From contig JADJYW010000019.1 of assembly GCA_016719605.1 (NCBI GenBank), positions 1 through 64,000 of the forward strand: 64,000 bases of DNA. The letters run 5' to 3'. Of the stretch, positions 57,231 to 64,000 are shown one piece after another. Made by a program: the position numbers and the translations under genes. The notes beneath the pieces were generated by a model. It was given only the letters and a program-made list of their open reading frames with translations. It did not search any database and was not told where the DNA came from. This stretch comes from Lewinellaceae bacterium. GTDB lineage: Bacteria; Bacteroidota; Bacteroidia; Chitinophagales; Saprospiraceae. Position 1 is the first letter of the stretch. Every line of letters starts with the position of its first letter.

Positions 57231-57259
57231 CGGCACAATTCTAATCAAAGTAATGCGAG

Positions 57260-57288
57260 AGGGAACCTTGGGTTCCCTTTTTGTTTGC
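57260..57288 (+). terminator. Terminator-like hairpin in the rimP leader (possible attenuator)
   Basis: agggaacc-ttg-ggttccct (57260-57278) is a perfect 8-bp stem, followed by ttttgttt. It lies between the rimP promoter and the rimP ATG, so it would end transcription early unless read-through occurs. It could be an attenuator for rimP-nusA, where NusA itself promotes hairpin-dependent termination. This is an inference. Confidence 0.6.
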
Positions 57289-57318
57289 CCATCCCCGAAC
57301 TCCTCAACCTGTACTATC

Positions 57319-57798
57319 ATGGACCTGATCGAACGCATCGCCCAAATAGTGGAAGAAAAATATGCGATAGACGAGGAACTCGCCGATTGTTATACCGTGG
57401 ATATTGAATTGAAACCCGGAAACAAACTGTATGTTTTTGTAGACAGCGACTCGGGCATTAATTTCGGCAAATGCAAAAAGATCAGCCGCCACCTGGAAAG
57501 TTATCTCGACACCAACGGCTGGCTCGGTAGCCAGTATGTTCTGGAGGTCAGTAGTCCGGGCATCGGCCGGCCGCTCCGGTTTCTGCGCCAGTACCACAAA
57601 AACATCGGTCGCACCGTGGTCGTCACCCTGCTGGATGAAACCCGGGAGCGCGGTATCCTGAAAGGCGCGGATGAAACACAAGTAGTCATCGAACAAACCG
57701 TCATCGAAAAGGAAGGCAAAAAGAAAAAAGAAGTGCTCGTGGAGCGAGCCATCCCCTTCGATCAAATTGAAAGAACTGTAGTCAAAGCCGCTTTTTAA
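57319..57798 (+). CDS. rimP: Ribosome maturation factor RimP
   Basis: Assists maturation of the 30S subunit. From MDLIERIAQIVEEKYAIDEE (57319) it has 159 residues, standard for the family; the upstream open frame crosses the leader hairpin and is not used. It has the two-domain pattern: YTVDIELKPGNKLYVFVDSDSGINFGKCKKISRHLE in the N-terminal KH-like part, LEVSSPGIGRPL in the linker, and an SH3-like C-terminus (GRTVVVTLLDETRERGILKG, IPFDQIERTVVKAAF). It is the first gene of a rimP-nusA unit, 36 bases before nusA. Confidence 0.93.
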   Translation: MDLIERIAQIVEEKYAIDEELADCYTVDIELKPGNKLYVFVDSDSGINFGKCKKISRHLESYLDTNGWLGSQYVLEVSSPGIGRPLRFLRQYHKNIGRTVVVTLLDETRERGILKGADETQVVIEQTVIEKEGKKKKEVLVERAIPFDQIERTVVKAAF

Positions 57799-57834
57799 GC
57801 AGCACTCAAAACACAACACTCAAAACTGTACAAC

Positions 57835-59082
57835 ATGGTCAACTTAGTTGATGTATTCTCCGAGTTTAAAACCGGAAAAAACATAGACCGCCCCACCATG
57901 GTGCGCGTGCTGGAGGACGTATTCCGCACCCTCATCAAGAAAAAATATATCACCGACGAGAACTTCGACGTGATCGTCAACACCACCACAGGTGACCTCG
58001 AAATCTGGCGTGTGCGCGAGGTGGTGCCCGATGGTGAGGTCACCGACGAAAATGCCCAAATCAGCGAATCCGAAGCACGCCTGGTGGACGAGAGCCTCAA
58101 CACGGGCGACGAGTGCTACGAGCAGCTGAATATTGACGATTTCGGGCGCCGCGCCGTTATGGCCGCTCGCCAGACGCTCGTTTCCCGGATCATGGAACTG
58201 GAAAAAGACGAGATATACCGCAAATACGCCGAGATGGTCGGTGATGTGGTGACCGGTGAGGTCAACCAGATTATGAAAAAAGAAATGCTCGTCCTGGACG
58301 ACGCCACTGGCAACGAACTCGTGCTGCCGCGCACCGAGATGATCAAGGGCGACTACTACCGCAAGGGCGATATGGTGCGTGCAATCATCAAAAAGGTGGA
58401 AATGCGCAACAATACGCCTTACATCATGATCAGCCGCACCGATTCGAGCTTCCTGCAAAAACTCATGGAGGCTGAGGTGCCTGAGATTGAAGACGGCATC
58501 ATCGAGATCAAAAATATCGTACGCCTGCCCGGCGAACGCGCCAAAGTAGCCGTGGAAAGTCACGACGACCGGGTAGACCCTGTGGGTGCTTGCGTCGGTA
58601 TGAAGGGCAGCCGTATCCACGGTATCGTCCGCGAATTGCGCAACGAGAATATCGATATTATCAATTACACCAACAACGTCTCGCTGTACATCCAGCGCAG
58701 CCTTACCCCGGCCAAAATCACCACCATCGAACTCGATCACGAACGCAAACGCGCCGCAGTCTATCTCGATGCCGACCAGGTAAGCCTCGCCATCGGCAAG
58801 GGCGGCTCCAACATCAAACTGGCCACCAAACTTACCGGCTACGAAATTGATGTGTACCGCAACAACCAACAGGAACTCGAAATTGACGACGTGGATCTCG
58901 AAGAATTCAGCGACGAGATCGAACCGTGGGTGATCGAAGCACTCAAAAATATCGGCTGCGATACCGCCCGCCAGGTACTCGAACTCAGCGCCGAAGAATT
59001 GCTGCGCCGCTCCGATCTGGAGGAAGAAACGATCAAGGAAGTGATCAGTATCCTGGCCCGCGAGTTTGATGGCGAAGAATAA
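57835..59082 (+). CDS. nusA: Transcription termination/antitermination factor NusA
   Basis: Binds RNA polymerase and nascent RNA, controlling pausing, termination and antitermination. 415 residues: the polymerase-binding N-terminal domain (MVNLVDVFSEFKTGKNIDRPTMVRVLEDVF), S1 domain (about 130-200, VGDVVTGEVNQIMKKEMLVL), and KH1 (ESHDDRVDPVGACVGMKGSRIHGIVREL). KH2 has the GxxG in LAIGKGGSNIKLATKLTG. A short helical C-terminal end (ALKNIGCDTARQVLELSAEELLRRSDLEEE) follows. In many bacteria infB follows nusA; here a helicase gene is 8 bases downstream. Confidence 0.96.
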   Translation: MVNLVDVFSEFKTGKNIDRPTMVRVLEDVFRTLIKKKYITDENFDVIVNTTTGDLEIWRVREVVPDGEVTDENAQISESEARLVDESLNTGDECYEQLNIDDFGRRAVMAARQTLVSRIMELEKDEIYRKYAEMVGDVVTGEVNQIMKKEMLVLDDATGNELVLPRTEMIKGDYYRKGDMVRAIIKKVEMRNNTPYIMISRTDSSFLQKLMEAEVPEIEDGIIEIKNIVRLPGERAKVAVESHDDRVDPVGACVGMKGSRIHGIVRELRNENIDIINYTNNVSLYIQRSLTPAKITTIELDHERKRAAVYLDADQVSLAIGKGGSNIKLATKLTGYEIDVYRNNQQELEIDDVDLEEFSDEIEPWVIEALKNIGCDTARQVLELSAEELLRRSDLEEETIKEVISILAREFDGEE

Positions 59083-59090
59083 GCGCCGTA

Positions 59091-61168
59091 ATGTCTGAGA
59101 AAAAGAACGCGCATTACGAACGCTTGCTCGAACTGCTCCGACAAGAAAAGCAGGAGGATTACCGCTCCTTCCTGCAAACGGTGCGCGAAAAACCCCTGTC
59201 TGACCGGGTCGAGCAGGGCTACACTTGGTATCCGCTGCAGGTGCTGCAAACCGGCTTCGCCCTCGGCGAAAAAGCCTTTGTCGTGGTGGAACGCACCACC
59301 CGGCTGAACGAACCGCATCAGTTGCGTGCCGGCCAGTCCGTCAGCCTGTTCACCCAGGCGCCGCAAATTGACCAGCCTGAAAAACAGGGTGTCATCAACT
59401 ATGTGGAGCGCAACCGCATGAAAATCATCCTCAATGCACGCGACGTGCCCGACTGGCTGAATGCCGGCCAACTTGGCGTGGATATGCTTTTCGATGACCG
59501 CAGCTACCGGGAAATGGAACGCGCACTCGAAAAAGTGCTCGCAGCTAAAGGGGACCGGCTGGCGGAACTACGCGACCTCGCGGCCCCACCCCAAAGGAAA
59601 GGAGAGACGCGAGGGGTAAATATGTTCCCAACGGGTAGTTCTCATTCAAAATATCCAGATGAGTACCACCCCTCCCCTTGGGGTCGGGGGTGGGGTTGAA
59701 CGCCTCTCAGCAAACCGCTGTCCACGGCATTGTCGAAAACCACGACATCACCGTGGTGCACGGCCCGCCAGGTACAGGCAAAACGACCACACTGGTAGCC
59801 GCTATTCAACTGCTTTGCACACGCGAAAACACGGTGCTGGTGGCCGCACCCAGCAATACCGCCGCCGACCTGCTCACGGAACGGCTGGCCGGTAGCGGTC
59901 TGAATGTCGTTCGTATCGGCAACATCAGCCGAGTGGACGACAACGTGCTGGAGCACACCCTCGATGCGATTTTAGCTCGGCACCCCGAGAGCAAGAATAT
60001 CAAAAAAGTCAAAATTCAAGCTGCCGAGTACCGGCGGCAAGCCCGGCGCTACAAACGCAGTTTCAACGCCGAAGACCGCCGCGAACGCGAACACCTCAAA
60101 ACGCAGGCCCGCGAGCTGGAATCCTGGGCCAACACACTCGAGGACCGACTGGTGGATCAGGTGCTCACCGCTGCCCAGGCAATCACCTGTACGTTGGTTG
60201 GCGCGGCGCATCCGCTGCTGGACAAACGCAAGTTCCGTACCTGCGTCATTGACGAAGCCGCCCAGGCACTTGAGCCGGCTTGCTGGATTCCAATTGTCAA
60301 ATGCAGCCGGGTAGTATTGGCCGGCGACCCGTTCCAGTTGCCGCCTACGGTCAAAAGTCTCGATGCTGCCCGCGCGGGTCTGTCCACCACCCTCATCGAA
60401 CGGTGCATCGAAATGTTGCCCGACCGGGTCAGTCTGCTCACCGTTCAATATCGGATGCACCAGGCTATCATGGATTTTTCCAACCAGTATTTTTACGGCG
60501 GGGCGCTTGCGGCGCATGCGAGTGTGGCGGGGCGCGTACTCAGTCCCGAAGGGGCGGCGGTTACCTTCATTGACACCGCAGGCTGCGGTTTCGAGGAGCG
60601 TTTGCAGCAAAGCAGCGGCAGCCTGCACCGCGCCCTCAGCCGATTCAATCCCGAGGAGGCCCTGATCGTTCGCGAGCACCTGCTCCAACTCCTGCATCAG
60701 TGCTCCGGCGAACAGCCTTTCATGTCCTCCAATGAGGGCAACAGCCCGCACGAAGTGGCCCTGCCGAGCATCGGTATCCTGTCGCCCTACCGCGAGCAGG
60801 TGACATACCTGGAGCAAGTTTTTCAGGAAGACCCGGCTTTTTCCCACCTGCTCAACACCCGCAACCAGAAACCTTCCAACGAAAAACCTTCCAACCAGGA
60901 AACCACTCTGACTATCAACACGATTGATGGGTTTCAGGGGCAGGAGCGGGACGTGATCTACATCAGTCTGGTGCGCTCCAACCCCAAACACGAGATTGGT
61001 TTCCTGCAAGACTACCGCCGCATGAATGTGGCCATGACCCGCGCCCGCATGGTGCTGGTCGTCATTGGCGATTCGGCCACGATCGGGAACAACAAGTTTT
61101 ACCAGGCATTTCTGGACTATTGTGCAGCACGCGGAGCGTACCGGACGGCCTGGGAGTTTATGCGGTGA
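59091..61168 (+). CDS. Upf1-like superfamily 1 DNA/RNA helicase, split by an inserted palindromic element
   Basis: Two open frames make one AAA_11/AAA_12-type helicase of about 690 residues. The first (59091-59699) has the N-terminal barrel region (VLQTGFALGEKAFVVVERTT, VINYVERNRMKIIL, MLFDDRSYREMERALEKVL). The second, from about 59696, has Walker A GPPGTGKTTTL, VLVAAPSNTAADLL, Walker B VIDEAAQALEPACWI, Q-type GDPFQLPPTV, and motifs QYRMHQAIMDFSN, INTIDGFQGQERDVIYISLV and NVAMTRARMVLVVIGD. Between them (59583-59696) a GC-rich inverted repeat has been inserted and the frame changes. If the frame were restored the insert would be a peptide of about 38 residues. It begins 8 bases after nusA. The substrate is unknown. 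Confidence 0.88.
59583..59696. repeat. Palindromic insert inside the helicase gene
   Basis: About 114 bases with imperfect inverted ends: ggccccaccccaaaggaaaggag at the left, and ctccccttggggtcggggg-tgggg at the right. The interior (taaatatgttcccaacgggtagttctcattc) is AT-richer than the gene. It breaks the link between the barrel domain and the helicase core, where relatives have a short linker. It looks like a small dispersed palindromic element of a type common in Bacteroidota genomes. Confidence 0.6.
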
Positions 61169-61177
61169 GCAGGTTTT

Positions 61178-61939
61178 TTACGATCCGGGCTGTTCTTCCT
61201 CTGGCAGCGTCAGCCAAAAATTATTCAAACCATCCCCCTGTAGCAGGGATACTTCTTGTGCGTTGAGCAATTCGAGCAAGGCCAGAAAGGTCACGATGGC
61301 ATGGATACGGTTTTCGAGTGCAAGGAAAATATCCTCGAAAGAAGATTTGACGCCGCGTTGCAATTTACCTTGCAGGTACTCCCGCTGGCCCTGAATCGTG
61401 TAATTGAAGTTGTAAACCGTGTGTACCCGTTTTGCTTTTTGATCCTCATCGAAACGCGCGAGCAGGCGCTCAAACACCCGCAGCAGCCGGTACAGGGAAA
61501 CACTTTCCATTTCGGCATCGGCCAGAGCTGTCTCGGACAACTTGCGCAGTTCGGCGGCGGCAAAACCACGGGGCGACATGAATGCCCGAACCTCTTCGAG
61601 CCGGCGCAGGTCCTCCAGCACACTTTTGTAGCGCTTGTACTCCAGCAGGCGCTGCACAAGTTCCTGGCGGGGGTCAATCTCGTTGCCTTCATCGTCCATC
61701 TGTTTGCGCGGCAGCAACAATTTGGCCTTGATGCGCATGAGCGTGGCAGCCACCACAATGAATTCGGAGGCCACGTCTATGTTCATGGCTTCGAGGTGGT
61801 GCAGGTAGTTCAAAAAATCATCGGTGACCGTTGCTATCGGGATGTTGTAAATATCCAGCTCATCCCGTTCGATGAAGAACAGCAGCAGGTCGAACGGCCC
61901 TTCAAAAACCGGGAGTTTGATGGTAAAGGTATCGGACAT
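61178..61939 (-). CDS. scpA: Segregation and condensation protein A
   Basis: Kleisin that links the SMC heads in the bacterial condensin. 253 residues with the conserved N-terminal helix FTIKLPVFEGPFDLLLFFIERDELDI, then ASEFIVVAATLMRIKAKLLLP and a long middle helix region. The C-terminal winged-helix part (SFEDIFLALENRIHAIVTFLALLELLNAQEVSLLQ) binds the cap side of the SMC head. Length and both SMC-binding ends are normal. It is convergent with the helicase gene and 13 bases downstream of the M23 peptidase gene; the two may share a transcript. ScpB is not in the window. Confidence 0.94.
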   Translation of the reverse strand: MSDTFTIKLPVFEGPFDLLLFFIERDELDIYNIPIATVTDDFLNYLHHLEAMNIDVASEFIVVAATLMRIKAKLLLPRKQMDDEGNEIDPRQELVQRLLEYKRYKSVLEDLRRLEEVRAFMSPRGFAAAELRKLSETALADAEMESVSLYRLLRVFERLLARFDEDQKAKRVHTVYNFNYTIQGQREYLQGKLQRGVKSSFEDIFLALENRIHAIVTFLALLELLNAQEVSLLQGDGLNNFWLTLPEEEQPGS

Positions 61940-61952
61940 GGAGTTGGTCGCC

Positions 61953-62918
61953 CTAATTGAAATTGATGTAATCGCTTGGGTTTACGGCACGCCCCTTGTG
62001 CCAGAGTTCAAAGTGCAGGTGTGGGCCGGAGGTGTTTTCACCCGTGTTGCCGATAATCGCGATGGCTTCTCCGGCCTTGACGGCGCTGCCGGCTTTTTTG
62101 AACAGGACGGAATTGTGTTTGTACATGGTCACCACATTGTTCGGGTGCTGAATGGCAATGCTGTAGCCGGTCTCCACGGTATACCCGGAGGAAATCACCA
62201 CCCCGTCGGCAGCGGCTTTTACGGCAGTATTCTTCGAAGCGGCCACATCTATACCGAAGTGGCTTTTTGATAAATCAAAAGGAGCCATGACCTCGCCCGA
62301 TACCGGCGGCATGAAAAACAGTTGTTCCAGAGGTTGCTCGCGGGTAAGTATTGGGTTCAGCGCAGTAGAAGTAGCCTCGCTGCCGCCGGAGAAGGTACCC
62401 TTGTCCACCGCATTGCGGAGCACTTCGTCTTCGCCAATCCGTTCCACGGCTTTATTTGAAACGGCTTTTTGGGTCGTATCGGTAGCCGACTCGCTTTTTT
62501 GTTTGACCGCTTCCTGGGTGAAATCTGCGATATCGCCGGTCAAAATTTTGCGGAAGTTATCGTTGTAGGCCCGATGGGCTTTTATTTCGTTTTCCAGGTT
62601 GGCCACTTTGCCGGTCAGTTCGGCGATCTCGTCATCGCGCTGAAAATCGCCATAGCCGGGTATGTAGCGCTTCAGCGGGGTGTAGATAATCAGGAGCGTC
62701 ATGGCAATGGCGGTGCCCACAACCAGGGAACTCAGGAAAACATATACGCTGAGCGGCGACAACTTCAGGGAGGTTACTTCCTCAAAAGTCTCGTCGTTCA
62801 TAATAACCAGGCGGTACTGGTCGCGTAGTTTTTCCAACAGGCTGCGGCTATCGTCTTCGCCCCGGCGAAAGAAGCCCACAACTTTTTTTAGCAATCCAAG
62901 ATATTTTTGCATCCCCAT
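61953..62918 (-). CDS. Membrane-anchored M23 family metallopeptidase
   Basis: 321 residues. Cytosolic N-terminal part (MGMQKYLGLLKKVVGFFRRG ... YRLVIMNDETFEEV), a membrane segment (SVYVFLSSLVVGTAIAMTLLIIY, about 58-80), a coiled coil (DDEIAELTGKVANLENEIKAH) and a C-terminal lysostaphin-type domain. The zinc ligands are in SHFGIDVAA and HLHFELWH. The catalytic region is complete (PVSGEVMAPFD, ADGVVISSG, GNTGENTSGPHLHFEL). The LVIMNDETFEEV motif before the membrane is conserved in related Bacteroidota enzymes, so it may bind a partner in the cytosol. It is upstream of scpA. A different member of the family lies at 16 kb. Confidence 0.9.
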   Translation of the reverse strand: MGMQKYLGLLKKVVGFFRRGEDDSRSLLEKLRDQYRLVIMNDETFEEVTSLKLSPLSVYVFLSSLVVGTAIAMTLLIIYTPLKRYIPGYGDFQRDDEIAELTGKVANLENEIKAHRAYNDNFRKILTGDIADFTQEAVKQKSESATDTTQKAVSNKAVERIGEDEVLRNAVDKGTFSGGSEATSTALNPILTREQPLEQLFFMPPVSGEVMAPFDLSKSHFGIDVAASKNTAVKAAADGVVISSGYTVETGYSIAIQHPNNVVTMYKHNSVLFKKAGSAVKAGEAIAIIGNTGENTSGPHLHFELWHKGRAVNPSDYINFN

Positions 62919-63144
62919 GAAGTTTTACCCCGATTTTCGGGCACTTGCCGTCAAATTGGTACTGACTTTGCTCCGAAAACGTGGCAAAGTTCGTTCAAAA
63001 TGCCGTTCCCGTCGCGGAAATCTCCGAACTGGTGTTGCCGATCCCACAAATCACGGGCATCAAGGCAACCCTTTTGTCCCAAATTGCACCATCCGACACC
63101 ACTATTCATTCGCCGACCGGCACTTCTTGCACATTGCCAACAAC

Positions 63145-64000
63145 ATGAAAAATATCCGCATCGTACTGCCAGGCCTGCTGACCTTGCTGCTCGTCGCAGG
63201 CTGCGTGACCACCAAAAAGAAAAACGCCGAAGTCGGCTGGTTCAAAAAAGGGTATCACAACCTCACCTCCAAGTACAATTACTGGTTCAATGCCGATGAA
63301 CTGCTCCAACTGACTATGGTTGGCCTCGGCAAACAACACGAGGACAACTACAGCCAAATACTGGAACTATACCCCTACGAGGTAACCAATCCGCAAGCTT
63401 CTCTGGGCGATTTGGACAATGTGATCAAAAAATCTTCCACAGCTATCTCACTGCACCGCGTCGGCGATTTCACCGACGACTGCTACATTATGATCGGCCA
63501 GGCGCAACACCTCAAGCGCGACTACGAGACATCGGAAGCCACGTTCCGGTATATCCGCGAAGAACAAAACCCAAACAGCAACTCCAAGAGCAAACTCAAG
63601 AGCGCCAAAAAGAAAAAAGAAACGGTCAAGAAGAAGAAAAAGAAGAAGTCTTCGCCCCGAAAGAAAAAGAAGGCAGCCCGAAAGAAAAGGGAGCAGAACA
63701 AAAAACTGGCGGCCCAAGGCAAAACCGATAGTAAAACGAAGGCTGCTTCGGACCCGAAGAAGGCCAAGGCGGCGGAGGAACCGATCATTCAGCGCGACGA
63801 TCCCTACGACAAAACCTTGCAGCGCACTGCTGCATACCCGCTGGCTATGATCTGGTACAGCCGCACGCTGATCGAACGGCAGAAATATGATGAAGCCGAT
63901 TTCCTTCAACGCGACCTGGAACAAGACCCGTTCTTTCCCACCGAACTGCGCAAGGATTTACACATGGCCCAGGCCTACCTATGGATGAAGCAAAAGCGAT
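63145..64000 (+). CDS. sprE: Gliding/T9SS lipoprotein SprE (PorW) homologue, 5' part
   Basis: SprE/PorW is a large lipoprotein with tetratricopeptide repeats needed for type IX secretion and gliding. The start ATG 63145 begins MKNIRIVLPGLLTLLLVAGC, with the lipobox VAGC, so the mature protein is lipid-anchored. The N-terminal region shows the family traits: KKGYHNLTSKYNYWFNADELLQ, DNYSQILELYPYE, VIKKSSTAISLHRVGDFTDDCYIMIGQAQHLKRDYETSEATFRYI, which is the first TPR pair. A Lys-rich block (63585-63780, with KKKK runs) is inserted before the next repeats. The gene runs off the window end at 64000 without a stop. Its presence, with porZ, puts T9SS machinery in this region. Confidence 0.85.
   Translation, partial: MKNIRIVLPGLLTLLLVAGCVTTKKKNAEVGWFKKGYHNLTSKYNYWFNADELLQLTMVGLGKQHEDNYSQILELYPYEVTNPQASLGDLDNVIKKSSTAISLHRVGDFTDDCYIMIGQAQHLKRDYETSEATFRYIREEQNPNSNSKSKLKSAKKKKETVKKKKKKKSSPRKKKKAARKKREQNKKLAAQGKTDSKTKAASDPKKAKAAEEPIIQRDDPYDKTLQRTAAYPLAMIWYSRTLIERQKYDEADFLQRDLEQDPFFPTELRKDLHMAQAYLWMKQKR

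Overview
The window looks like a chromosomal segment of a Bacteroidota bacterium, most likely a Saprospiria-type organism. The evidence is type IX secretion (T9SS) genes (porZ, sprE/porW), large T9SS-sorted proteins built from HYR and SprB-like repeats, a class II HMG-CoA reductase, and promoter elements of the Bacteroidota TAnnTTTG form. The content is mostly housekeeping, with two giant surface-protein genes, one IS630-type insertion and two small palindromic elements. I see no prophage, CRISPR array or defence island.

Layout. 1-6.9 kb: the 3' part of recG and a giant secreted repeat protein, both dense in frameshifts. 7-12.5 kb: mvaA, recA, dapA, a DUF6913-like gene and accA. 12.7-19 kb: tRNA-Asp, a broken small gene, a membrane patatin, an M23 endopeptidase and gyrB. 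19-26 kb: tryptophan dioxygenase facing a pterin dehydratase, then pssA, purS, a thiolase, an OmpA/PD40 protein and thrC. 26-31 kb: a hydrolase, ctaA and feoAB. Here two parS-like 16-mers and a cluster of DnaA-box-like 9-mers beside an AT-rich stretch make a plausible oriC/parS neighbourhood. 31-38 kb: a Cys-motif protein, a succinate-semialdehyde dehydrogenase, a protease with a YbjN-like tail next to a second YbjN-like gene, a GSCFA protein and an SDR. 38-39.3 kb: IS630-type element. 39.3-45.4 kb: M56 peptidase/BlaI pair with a double-dyad operator, rsmI and a fused beta-oxidation enzyme. 45.7-50 kb: second giant SprB-repeat protein. 50-64 kb: MITE-like element, an rRNA pseudouridine synthase with a tandem-repeat N-terminus, an outer-membrane barrel, nadB, porZ, rimP-nusA, a Upf1-like helicase split by a palindromic insert, scpA, an M23 peptidase and sprE/porW.

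How the genes connect. The two giant proteins carry C-terminal T9SS sorting domains, so PorZ and SprE/PorW in the same window are parts of the machinery that would export and attach such cargo. The thiolase and the fused hydroxyacyl-CoA dehydrogenase/enoyl-CoA hydratase fit fatty-acid beta-oxidation; accA and pssA serve lipid synthesis; mvaA serves the mevalonate route. BlaI plus the M56 peptidase form a self-regulated sensor pair.

Caveat. Many genes are broken by single-base changes in homopolymer runs (feoB twice, thrC, the transposase twice, the second adhesin, the pseudouridine synthase). Several are conserved core genes, so base-calling error is at least as likely as true pseudogenisation. 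Coordinates for these genes are given across the whole locus.
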